Source: Hyphomonadaceae bacterium
GTDB taxonomy: Bacteria; Pseudomonadota; Alphaproteobacteria; Caulobacterales; Aquidulcibacteraceae
Direction of reading: 5' to 3'
Length of the DNA: 64,000 nucleotides
NCBI GenBank assembly: GCA_023384105.1
Contig: JAHDXR010000004.1
Coordinates: forward strand, 124,001-188,000
Under the pieces are notes generated by a model. It did not search any database. It saw only the letters and a list, made by a program, of their open reading frames with translations, and was not told where the DNA came from. Made by a program: the position numbers and the translations under genes. Positions 8,404 through 15,816 of the stretch are shown here, piece by piece; the first letter of the stretch is position 1; each line of letters begins with the position of its first letter.

Positions 8404-9460
8404 GGTGATTGCGGCGCGCCTCCAGCGCGACCTTCTGAAGATCGGCTTCAACCATCTCTTTCACCAGGTCTTCGAAGCGCGTGGTGTGCGTCCAGCCGAG
8501 TTTCTGGCGCGCGCGCGAGGGGTCGGCGAGAAGCTGCGCCACTTCGGTGGGGCGGAAATAGCGCGGGTCGACGCGCACCAGAACGGAATTGGATTTCGCA
8601 CTGACGCCGACTTCATCGGCCCCCTTGCCGCGCCAGACGATTTCCTCGCCCACGTGCGCGAACGCGCGTTCGACGAATTCGCGCACCGAATGCATCTCGC
8701 CGGTGCCGAGGACGTAATCGTCGGGCTCATCCTGCTGCACGATGCGCCACATGCCTTCGACATAATCGCGCGCATGGCCCCAATCGCGCCGCGCATCGAG
8801 GTTGCCGAGGAAAAGCGTATCTTGCTGGCCGTGCTTGATCGCGGCGACCGCGCGCGTGATCTTGCGCGTGACGAAGGTTTCCCCGCGCAGCGGGCTTTCG
8901 TGGTTGAACAGGATGCCGTTCGAGGCGTGAACGCCATAGGCTTCGCGGTAGTTCACCGTGATCCAATAAGCGTAGAGCTTCGCCGCGGCGTAGGGGCTGC
9001 GCGGATAGAAGGGCGTCGTTTCGCGCTGCGGCGTTTCCTGCACCAGGCCGTAAAGCTCGGAGGTGGACGCCTGATAAAAGCGCGTCTTCCCGGTAAGGCC
9101 AAGAATCCGCAGCGCTTCGAGAATGCGCAACGGGCCGAGCGCATCGGCGTTGGCGGTGTATTCCGGCGTCTCGAAGCTCACCTGCACGTGGCTTTGGGCG
9201 CCCAGATTATAAATCTCGTCGGGCTGGGTGGATTGCACCAGGCGGATGATGTTGGTGGCGTCGGTCAGGTCGCCGTAATGCAGCAGGAAGCGCGGATCGC
9301 TTTCGTGGACGTCCTGGTAGATGTCGTCCACGCGCTCGGTGTTGAACGAGGAGGAGCGCCGCTTCACGCCGTGAACGACATAGCCCTTTTCGAGCAGCAG
9401 GCGCGCCAAATACGCGCCATCCTGGCCGGTGACGCCGGTGATGAGAGCCGTTTTTGTCAT
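8396..9460 (-). CDS. gmd: GDP-mannose 4,6-dehydratase
   Basis: The 354-residue enzyme converts GDP-D-mannose to GDP-4-keto-6-deoxy-D-mannose using bound NADP. Visible signatures are [23 protein letters not shown] at the N-terminus, [33 protein letters not shown], the catalytic [12 protein letters not shown] and a C-terminal [21 protein letters not shown]. All are highly conserved in Gmd. The ATG at 9460 follows AGAAAGAACC; an in-frame start 15 bases further upstream is possible. It is the first gene of the gmd-fcl pair. Confidence 0.97.
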   Translation of the reverse strand: MTKTALITGVTGQDGAYLARLLLEKGYVVHGVKRRSSSFNTERVDDIYQDVHESDPRFLLHYGDLTDATNIIRLVQSTQPDEIYNLGAQSHVQVSFETPEYTANADALGPLRILEALRILGLTGKTRFYQASTSELYGLVQETPQRETTPFYPRSPYAAAKLYAYWITVNYREAYGVHASNGILFNHESPLRGETFVTRKITRAVAAIKHGQQDTLFLGNLDARRDWGHARDYVEGMWRIVQQDEPDDYVLGTGEMHSVREFVERAFAHVGEEIVWRGKGADEVGVSAKSNSVLVRVDPRYFRPTEVAQLLADPSRARQKLGWTHTTRFEDLVKEMVEADLQKVALEARRNHHD

Positions 9461-9509
9461 GGTTCTTTCTGGCATCGAACGCCGCTTTTAGGCAAGGCGT
9501 CCGCTCGCG

Positions 9510-10376
9510 TCAGCGCAGCATGGCGCGGAATAGGGCGCCGGCTAGAACATCGTCCGCCGACGCGCCGATGGCGGCGGAGGTGACGAACAGATCCGTGCAC
9601 GCATCGTTCACGAAAACGCACGAGGTGGGGCGTCTCGCCGGGATTGGAAGCGCGCCGAGGCGGCGTCCGTCCGGGGAGAGTTTCTCGATGCGCGCGCCGT
9701 CCCACATCGCAACCCATAGATTGCCCGCGCGGTCGCAGGTCATGCCATCGGGGTAGCCGTCGCCTTCGCCGAATTCGACCAGCGCGCGCCGGTGCGAGGC
9801 TTGGCCGGCGGCGTCGAGATCGAACGCATAAATGATGCGGCGCGCGGAATCGGTGTGATAGAGCGTGCGCCCGTCCGGGCTGAAGGCGGGGCCGTTGGAA
9901 ACGACATAGCCGCTGTCGATGCGCGCGAAAGCGCCGTCCCGCGCGAAGGCGTAGAGGCTGCCCGAAGGTTCGCTCTCCGCGTCGTGCATGGTGCCGGCCC
10001 AATAGCGCCCGTCCGGCCCGGTTTTGCCGTCGTTGAAGCGATTGTGGGTTTGGCCCGGTTCTGGGTGGGAGAGCGTTTGGAACAAAATCTCATCGCCGGC
10101 CACGCCGATCCAGCCAAAGCCGGGCTCGGCGCAGCCGACGAACCAATGCGCCGCTTGCGCGGGCGGATTCCATTGGGGCGGCGGCGTACCGAGCGAGAAA
10201 ATGCGATGCCGCGGCGCCCATGTGCGTTTGGCGCCTGCCGCGATGTCGAAAGCGTGCAGGCGCGCGCCCTTGATATCGACCCAATACACAGCCCCGCTGC
10301 GCGCATCCCAGCATGGGCCTTCGCCTAACACGGCGCGCGCGGGCCAAACGCACTCCACGTCGGCTGCGATCTCCAT
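9510..10376 (-). CDS. SMP-30/gluconolactonase-family protein
   Basis: A 288-residue six-bladed beta-propeller lactonase-like protein. Family motifs are VLGEGPCWDARSGAVYWVDI (metal-binding Glu), NRFNDGKTGPDGRYWAGTM (Asn and Asp ligands), SNGPAFSPDGRTLYHTDS and PDGMTCDRAGNLWVAMW. Such enzymes open aldonolactones, for example L-arabinono-, L-fucono- or gluconolactone. It precedes gmd on the same strand, so a role in fucose or aldose turnover is possible, but this is inference. The start at 10376 (MEIAADVECVWPA) is chosen because the fold begins there; the upstream in-frame extension would cross the divergent promoter region. Confidence 0.9.
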   Translation of the reverse strand: MEIAADVECVWPARAVLGEGPCWDARSGAVYWVDIKGARLHAFDIAAGAKRTWAPRHRIFSLGTPPPQWNPPAQAAHWFVGCAEPGFGWIGVAGDEILFQTLSHPEPGQTHNRFNDGKTGPDGRYWAGTMHDAESEPSGSLYAFARDGAFARIDSGYVVSNGPAFSPDGRTLYHTDSARRIIYAFDLDAAGQASHRRALVEFGEGDGYPDGMTCDRAGNLWVAMWDGARIEKLSPDGRRLGALPIPARRPTSCVFVNDACTDLFVTSAAIGASADDVLAGALFRAMLR

Positions 10377-10434
10377 TCCCGCGCACTCCAAGGGCTTGCT
10401 CAAGATGCGGCCGGCTCCGTAGGATGCGGCCGCG

Positions 10435-11955
10435 ATGCTTCCGCAGCTTTCAATCATCACGGCCAGCCTCAATCAAGGCGCTTATCTGCCCGGCGCATTG
10501 GCCAGCGTGGCGGGCCAACGCGGTGTTGCGTGCGAGCATCTGGTGTTCGATCCCGGCTCGCTCGACGGATCGCGCGCGATGCTTGCGGCGGCGCCGCATG
10601 TGCGCGCTTTCTTTGAGAAGGATTGCGGCGCGGCGGAGGCGCTCAACAAGGGAATGGCCGCCGCGCGCGGCGAGATTATCGGTTGGCTGGATAGCGACGA
10701 TGTCTACGCCTCCGAAGAAGCGCTCGCGCAGGTTTGCGCCGCGTTCGCGGCTCACCCGGACGCCGATATCATCTACGCGCGCGGCGCCTGGATGGATGCG
10801 GAAGGGGCGTCCGGCGCGCCGGCGCCGTTCGCGCCCGATCCGTCGCGCATGCTGGAGGTGCTGCAACAGGGCGAGGCGTTCGTGCGGCCGGCGGCGTTTT
10901 TCCGGCGCGCGCTGCCGGAGCGCATCGGGCCGCTCGAGACGCGCTATCAATCGGCGTTCGATCTTGATTTCTGGCTGCGCGCCGCCGCCGCCGGGGCGCG
11001 CTTTGCGGCGCTGGACGCGGACGTGGCGCGCAAGCGGGTGCATCGGGAGGCGTTCTCGCAGCTTCTGCCCGGCGTGCGCGCGATGGAGGCCGCGCGGGCG
11101 ACGCGGCGCCATTGCGGACGCGCAAGCGCGGCCTGGATCGCGCGCGCGGCGGCGGCCGATGTCGCGGACGCGCTGGGCGCGGACGAGGCGCGCACGCGTG
11201 TGTGTGCGGCCGTTGCGCGGCGGCTGGATCGCGGCGCGCCGGAACAGCCGCTGATCGTGCTGGGCAACGGGCCTTCGCTGGCCGGGTTCGATTTCGGCAA
11301 GTTGCGCGGGCGCGATGCGATCGGCATGAACGCCGCCTACCGCCACTGGCGCAAGATCGGCTGGCGCCCGCGCTATTATGCGTGCCTCGATGACGTGGTG
11401 GGCCTCTCGCACCGCGCCGAGATCGCCGACATGATCGAACAGGCCGAAACGCTCGGCATTGATGCGTTTCTGCTGCGCGACAATCTGATCTCCACCTTTC
11501 CGCCCACGCTGCGGCAATCCGCGCGCGTGCTCAATTTCGACGTCTTGTATGGCGCGGGCGGGGTGATGGATTGCCATCCGATCACCACGGGCAGCCACGC
11601 GGCGCTGTTCGGCGCGCTGCTGGGCTATGCGGAGATGATCCTGCTCGGCGTGGATTGCGCATACGTGGAAACGATCCCCGGCGCGCAATTGCGGGAAGGC
11701 ACGGTGCTGGAATTGGTCGAGGCGCCGCGGCAAAATCCAAACTATTATTTTGAAGACTATCAGCGCGCGGGGGACCGCTATAACGTGCCCAATCCGGTGC
11801 CGGATCTGCATTTGGATTGTTGGCGCGCGGCCGGCGCGCGGCTTTTGGGCAGAGGTGTTTCAGTGTGGAACGCGGGCGAAACGTCGCGTGTCGATGTGTT
11901 TCCGTATCGAAGCTTCGCGCGGCTTGAGCGCCGCTTCGCGGAGATCGGCGCATGA
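10435..11955 (+). CDS. Two-domain glycosyltransferase: GT2 domain fused to a GNGPS (CST-I/DUF115-like) domain
   Basis: The 506-residue protein has two parts. Residues 1 to about 260 form a GT2 domain (LSIITASLNQGAYLPGALASV, FDPGSLDGSRAML, GWLDSDDVY). Residues from about 268 to the end begin LIVLGNGPSLAGFDF, followed by a conserved Asn in IGMNAAYRHWR, TTGSHAALFGALLGY and ILLGVDCAYVE. The order GNGPSL, Asn, (T/S)-G and LGY-x-x-I-x-L-x-G-x-D resembles GT42 CST-I sialyltransferases and the DUF115/Maf group. Its C-terminal half closely parallels residues 23-260 of the giant protein at 15.8-20.3 kb, including NPNYYFEDYQRAGDRY. The next gene overlaps it by ATGA. Confidence 0.8.
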   Translation: MLPQLSIITASLNQGAYLPGALASVAGQRGVACEHLVFDPGSLDGSRAMLAAAPHVRAFFEKDCGAAEALNKGMAAARGEIIGWLDSDDVYASEEALAQVCAAFAAHPDADIIYARGAWMDAEGASGAPAPFAPDPSRMLEVLQQGEAFVRPAAFFRRALPERIGPLETRYQSAFDLDFWLRAAAAGARFAALDADVARKRVHREAFSQLLPGVRAMEAARATRRHCGRASAAWIARAAAADVADALGADEARTRVCAAVARRLDRGAPEQPLIVLGNGPSLAGFDFGKLRGRDAIGMNAAYRHWRKIGWRPRYYACLDDVVGLSHRAEIADMIEQAETLGIDAFLLRDNLISTFPPTLRQSARVLNFDVLYGAGGVMDCHPITTGSHAALFGALLGYAEMILLGVDCAYVETIPGAQLREGTVLELVEAPRQNPNYYFEDYQRAGDRYNVPNPVPDLHLDCWRAAGARLLGRGVSVWNAGETSRVDVFPYRSFARLERRFAEIGA

Positions 11956-12311
11956 TCGCCTCGATCGCGCGCCGCCGCTGGCTGGCGGCGGCTGTTTTCT
12001 GCGTGCTGCTGGCGGCGGCGTTGACGGCGTGGGCGCTGGCGCCGGCGGAGGGCGCGGCGGCCGCGGCCGTGGGCGCCGTCTCGGTGCTCGCGCTTGGCGC
12101 CGCCGCGATCGGGCTGGTGCGGGCGGCCGCGGCGCAGCGCGCTCTGGCAGGCGATCTTGACATGCTGCGTCAGGGCAACGGCGCCGATCAACGGGAAGCC
12201 GAGCGTCTGCGCGCGGCGCTGGCGCGTGCGGAGCAGCGCTTGTCGCTGGCGGAACGGCGCATTGCGGCGCTCGCCATCAAGCTGGATCTGACCGAGGATG
12301 AGGATCGTTAA
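11952..12311 (+). CDS. Two-helix membrane protein with C-terminal coiled coil
   Basis: This 119-residue protein begins with a basic start (MIASIARRRW), then two hydrophobic stretches of about 20 residues (roughly 9-29 and 36-56). A charged heptad-like helix follows from about 62 to the end, rich in Ala, Arg, Glu and Leu. The ATG overlaps the stop of the GT2-GNGPS gene as ATGA, implying coupled synthesis. The layout (two helices plus coiled coil) matches residues 980-1235 of the giant glycan protein downstream. I infer that it is a membrane anchor or oligomerisation partner for the preceding enzyme. It has no recognised family. Confidence 0.75.
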   Translation: MIASIARRRWLAAAVFCVLLAAALTAWALAPAEGAAAAAVGAVSVLALGAAAIGLVRAAAAQRALAGDLDMLRQGNGADQREAERLRAALARAEQRLSLAERRIAALAIKLDLTEDEDR

Positions 12312-12352
12312 ACCGTCGGCGTCTTCGCTCACGGCTTTTAGGATAAGTCGCC

Positions 12353-13354
12353 ATGTCCATCCTTATCACCGGCGGCGCCGGCTATATCGGCAGCCATATG
12401 GCGTGGGCGCTGCAGGATGCGGGCGAGCAATTCATCGTCATGGACCGGTTGTCGACCGGGTTCGCGGCGGCGCCGCCGCGCGCCGCGACCCTCATCCGCG
12501 CGGACATCGGCGACCTGGACGTTCTGCGCAAGACGCTCGCCGCGCACAAAGTGGAGTCCATCATCCATTTCGCGGGCTCGGTGGTCGTGCCGGACTCGGT
12601 CGCCGCCCCGCTCGATTATTATGAAAACAACACGTCGAAATCGCGAATGCTTATTGAAGCGGCGGTGGAGGCGGGCGTTCGGCATTTCGTGTTTTCGTCC
12701 ACGGCGGCGGTCTATGGGACGCCCGAGGCGCCCGCCGTGAGCGAGGACGCCCCGCTGCGCCCGGAATCGCCGTACGGCAGATCGAAACTGATGACGGAGA
12801 TGATGCTGCGCGACGCGGCGCATGCGCACGGACTCAAGTTTGGCGTCCTGCGTTATTTCAACGTCGCGGGCGCCGATCCGCAGGGCCGCGCCGGGCAGGC
12901 GACGAAGGGCGCGACCCATCTCATCAAGGCGGCGGTCGAGACGGCGCTGGGAAAGCGCGATCAGCTCTCGATTTTCGGCGCAGACTATCCGACGCCGGAC
13001 GGGACGTGCGTCCGCGATTTCATCCATGTGTCCGACCTGATCGAGGCGCACCTGCTGACGCTTCGGCATTTGCGGGCGGGCGGCGAAAGCGTGACGCTCA
13101 ATTGCGGCTACGGCCGCGGCTTCTCGGTTCGTCAGGTGATCGATGCGGTGCGGCGGGTGTCGGGCGTTGCGTTCCGCGTCACCGAAGCGCCCCGGCGGCC
13201 CGGCGATCCCGCGAGCATCGTGGCGAACGCCGGCCGCGCGCGCGAGGCGCTGGGGTGGACCCCGCAATTTGACGATCTCGACCGCATCGTCGCCGACGCG
13301 CTCGCCTGGGAGCGGTCGGAGCGTTTGCGCGAGGTCACGTCGAGCGCGCAATAG
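12353..13354 (+). CDS. galE: UDP-glucose 4-epimerase
   Basis: This 333-residue SDR interconverts UDP-glucose and UDP-galactose (or the N-acetyl forms). It has the NAD loop ILITGGAGYIGSHMAWAL, FAGSVVVPDSVA, FSSTAAVYGTPE, catalytic Ser with YGRSK (SPYGRSKLM), RYFNVAGADP and DYPTPDGTCVRDFIHVSDLI, all diagnostic for GalE. It follows the membrane/coiled-coil gene by 41 bases on the same strand, so it probably ends the operon starting at 10435 and supplies galactose-type donors for the glycan. Confidence 0.95.
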   Translation: MSILITGGAGYIGSHMAWALQDAGEQFIVMDRLSTGFAAAPPRAATLIRADIGDLDVLRKTLAAHKVESIIHFAGSVVVPDSVAAPLDYYENNTSKSRMLIEAAVEAGVRHFVFSSTAAVYGTPEAPAVSEDAPLRPESPYGRSKLMTEMMLRDAAHAHGLKFGVLRYFNVAGADPQGRAGQATKGATHLIKAAVETALGKRDQLSIFGADYPTPDGTCVRDFIHVSDLIEAHLLTLRHLRAGGESVTLNCGYGRGFSVRQVIDAVRRVSGVAFRVTEAPRRPGDPASIVANAGRAREALGWTPQFDDLDRIVADALAWERSERLREVTSSAQ

Positions 13355-13484
13355 GGGATAGACGCGCGGCCTATCCCACAGAGACGCGCGCAAATCCCCA
13401 ACAACGCCAAGGGCGCGGCGACAATCAATCCGACTGGGCTGGCGCGGCTTTAAGCTGGAAACTTCGCCGCAAGGAGCGCCCAAC

Positions 13485-14291
13485 GTGTCGGATGTATCGC
13501 CAAATCTTCATTTGCCTTACCTGGCGCAGGGCCAGGCGCAGAAACACGTCACCGTCAACGAGAGCCTCCAACGGCTCGACGCGCTGGTGCAGCTTGCCGC
13601 GGTGAGCGCTACCGCCAGCGCCGAGCCCGGCGCGCCCGCGGACGGTCAAGTTTACATCCTGCCGCCCGGCAAGACCGGAGATGCGTGGGGCGCGATGGCC
13701 AACCACGCGCTCGCTTATTATCGCGACGGCGCGTGGGAGGAGATCGTCCCGCGCGCGGGCTGGCTCGCCTACGTCGCCGACGCCGGGCGGGTGCTGATCT
13801 ACACCGGCGCGGCCTGGGCGCCGCTGGCGCATGCGGCGCAGAGCTGGCGCGTGCTGGCGGCCTCCGGCGCGCCGGCCTCGCACACGGGCGACACCAGCGA
13901 GACCACGCTCGCGGCCGTCGCCATTCCCGCCGGCGCGATGGGGCCGAACGGGGCGCTGCGCATCACTAGCGTGTGGACCACCACAAACAGCGCCAACAAC
14001 AAGACGCTGCGCGTGCGGCTGGGCGGCGCTTCGGGCGCGTTGTTCCAATCCATCGCCGTCACCGCCATGGCGAGCCTCAGGCACACGATCACGATTCACA
14101 ATCGCGGCGCCCAAAACGCCCAGGTGGGCCAGGCCGGCACCGCCGCTTTCGGCCCCGCCTCGGCGTCGCCGACAACAGGCGCAATCGATACGAGCCTCGC
14201 GCAAAATCTGCTTTTGCGCGCTCTGTTGGCTAATGCCGGCGAAACCATCACGCTGGAGAGCTATCTGGTGGAATTGCTGCACGGCGCGTGA
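13485..14291 (+). CDS. DUF2793-like protein (phage/GTA tail-associated family)
   Basis: A 268-residue protein beginning SPNLHLPYLAQGQAQKHVTVNESLQRLDALVQLAAVS, the hallmark N-terminus of DUF2793 proteins. Next come a DGQVYILPPGKTGDAWGA segment and a beta-rich, Ser/Thr/Ala-rich C-terminus that may form a surface or fibre-like domain. Family members lie in phage or gene-transfer-agent tail loci and near surface polysaccharide genes, and their function is not established. GTG at 13485 is the start, seven bases after AAGGAG. No phage genes surround it, so it appears as a lone cargo or co-opted cell-surface gene. Confidence 0.75.
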   Translation: MSDVSPNLHLPYLAQGQAQKHVTVNESLQRLDALVQLAAVSATASAEPGAPADGQVYILPPGKTGDAWGAMANHALAYYRDGAWEEIVPRAGWLAYVADAGRVLIYTGAAWAPLAHAAQSWRVLAASGAPASHTGDTSETTLAAVAIPAGAMGPNGALRITSVWTTTNSANNKTLRVRLGGASGALFQSIAVTAMASLRHTITIHNRGAQNAQVGQAGTAAFGPASASPTTGAIDTSLAQNLLLRALLANAGETITLESYLVELLHGA

Positions 14292-14435
14292 GCGCGCATG
14301 CCCCCGGTTCGCCACAATCGCCCCACACGTCGGAACGTAAGACAACGCGCGGGCGGCGCGGCGGCGTCAGTTTGCCCCTCCACAAGGCTGTGGCATTGTC
14401 GTAAGAGGGCGAGGCCATCAACCGAGGGACAATTC

Positions 14436-14933
14436 ATGCGCAAGCAAACGACGGCATTCCTCGCACTGCTGATTCTTGCCGCGTGCGGGCAAGGGAATAA
14501 TGAGGCGGCGCAGACGCCGGCGGCGACCCCGGCGCCGGCCGCCGAAGACTTGATCCGCAGCCGCAACGCCTCCCACTGGGTCGTGCGCGATGGAACGTTC
14601 GAGAACGACACGTTCACGCTGCGGACGTCCGGCCTCGCCTTTGTTCAGAACGCGCGCGAAGCGGTCACGACGGGCGACGCCTACACTGGCGAAGTCGTCA
14701 TCGCCGCGAACAACGCAGCCAATGTCGTCGTGCGCATATCGAACGGCTGCGGCACCGCCCTGAACGATCAGGGCCAGGTGACCTACCAAGTCCAGCCCGG
14801 CGAGAATACGCTGCGCGTGCACCACACGTTCGCGCGGCCCGCGGAATGCGCGCGGCTGTCGCTCACTAGCCAAGCGCCGCTGACGTATCGCCTGACCTCC
14901 GCGCGGCTCATGCGCGTCGCTGCAAGCTCCTGA
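14436..14933 (+). CDS. Putative lipoprotein, 165 aa
   Basis: Translation from the ATG at 14436 gives a lipoprotein signal (MRKQTTAFLALLILAACGQG) with lipobox LAAC, so Cys17 should be lipidated. An Ala/Pro linker follows, then a beta-rich domain of about 130 residues with two Cys (NGCGTALND and AECARLS) that could form a periplasmic disulfide. I do not recognise the domain. A strong terminator follows at 14965, so it is probably monocistronic or the last gene of a unit. Confidence 0.8.
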   Translation: MRKQTTAFLALLILAACGQGNNEAAQTPAATPAPAAEDLIRSRNASHWVVRDGTFENDTFTLRTSGLAFVQNAREAVTTGDAYTGEVVIAANNAANVVVRISNGCGTALNDQGQVTYQVQPGENTLRVHHTFARPAECARLSLTSQAPLTYRLTSARLMRVAASS

Positions 14934-14964
14934 CGCGCCTCGCGCGCTTGCGCTGAAAGACATG

Positions 14965-15000
14965 AACCGGGCGCCGCTGACGAAGCGGCGCCCGGTTTTC
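14965..15000 (+). terminator. Strong Rho-independent terminator
   Basis: AACCGGGCGCCGC (14965-14977) pairs perfectly with GCGGCGCCCGGTT (14985-14997), a 13-bp stem with a 7-base loop followed by TTTC. It lies 31 bases after the lipoprotein stop and just before the end of the convergent methyltransferase gene. Confidence 0.9.
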
Positions 15001-15007
15001 CGTTGGC

Positions 15008-15697
15008 TCAGTACAGGTGCGGCAGCTCCACCCGCTTGAACGGCTTGGCGTAGAAATAGGATCGATTGCCCAGGATGTTGCCCGGGCTCTCGCCGGCATG
15101 AGGCTTGGTGGAGACCAACTCGACATTGCGGAAACCGGCGCTGACCAGCATGCCTTCAAAGGCCGGTTCCGTCGGCTCCCAGGTGGCTGAGAAGCCGCTG
15201 CGCTTGGCGCCCCGGCTCGTGAGCGTGAGGGCGTCGCCGGGCGTCGTTTGCGTCGAGACGAGGAGGTGCGATTTGGTGACGTGGCCAAGCTGATCGAGCG
15301 CCAATTGCGGATGGCGCAAATGATAGACGAGCCCCACGCAGGCGACGATGTCGAACTGCCCGAACCGGGTCATTTCATGCGCGTCGGCGTTATGGATGGT
15401 GACGCGGTCGGCCAGGCCGAAATGGTCCAGCACAAAGCGCGCCTGCGCAATGGCGGCGTCCGCCCGCTCGATGGCCGTCACGCTCGCGCCGCGTTTGGCG
15501 AACTCGATCGAAAGCCCGCATGCATTGGCGCCTAAATCAAGCACGGTCAGGCCGGTCAGGTCGCGCGGCAAGAAGCGCTCATAGAGCGCGTAAGTCAGGC
15601 TCTGGTTTCGATCGCCCGGCGTGATGATCCCGCCGCCCAGATCGATGCGGTGATACCATTCGCCCAGCGCGTGGAGTTTGTCTTGGAGTGTTTGCAT
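15008..15697 (-). CDS. Class I SAM-dependent methyltransferase (CmoB/DUF1698-like)
   Basis: The 229-residue enzyme has a Rossmann methyltransferase core: motif I VLDLGANACGLSIEFAKRG, the acidic ERADAA loop, and FDIVACVGLVYHLRHP as motif IV. The N-terminal WYHRIDLGGGIITPGD recalls the DUF1698/CmoB group, which acts on tRNA wobble uridine, but many homologues sit in glycan clusters and methylate sugars. Given its position at the end of the export operon, sugar or lipid-linked glycan methylation is my preferred reading. The ATG at 15697 is preferred over the longer frame from 15736 because the conserved region begins MQTLQDKL. Confidence 0.85.
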   Translation of the reverse strand: MQTLQDKLHALGEWYHRIDLGGGIITPGDRNQSLTYALYERFLPRDLTGLTVLDLGANACGLSIEFAKRGASVTAIERADAAIAQARFVLDHFGLADRVTIHNADAHEMTRFGQFDIVACVGLVYHLRHPQLALDQLGHVTKSHLLVSTQTTPGDALTLTSRGAKRSGFSATWEPTEPAFEGMLVSAGFRNVELVSTKPHAGESPGNILGNRSYFYAKPFKRVELPHLY

Positions 15698-15816
15698 AAG
15701 CACCGCGACCTTGGCGTTACATCCGGATGAGATCAATCAAGAATCGGGCTACGTTGGGAGCCCCCCGCTGCGTCGGCAAAGCCGGGCCGGCGCGGGCGGC
15801 TTGCCGATGGCGCCGC

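Noticed and set aside
14298-14435. Upstream extension of the lipoprotein gene
   Set aside because: The extra 46 residues are Arg/Pro-rich and would hide the clear lipoprotein signal that starts at 14436.
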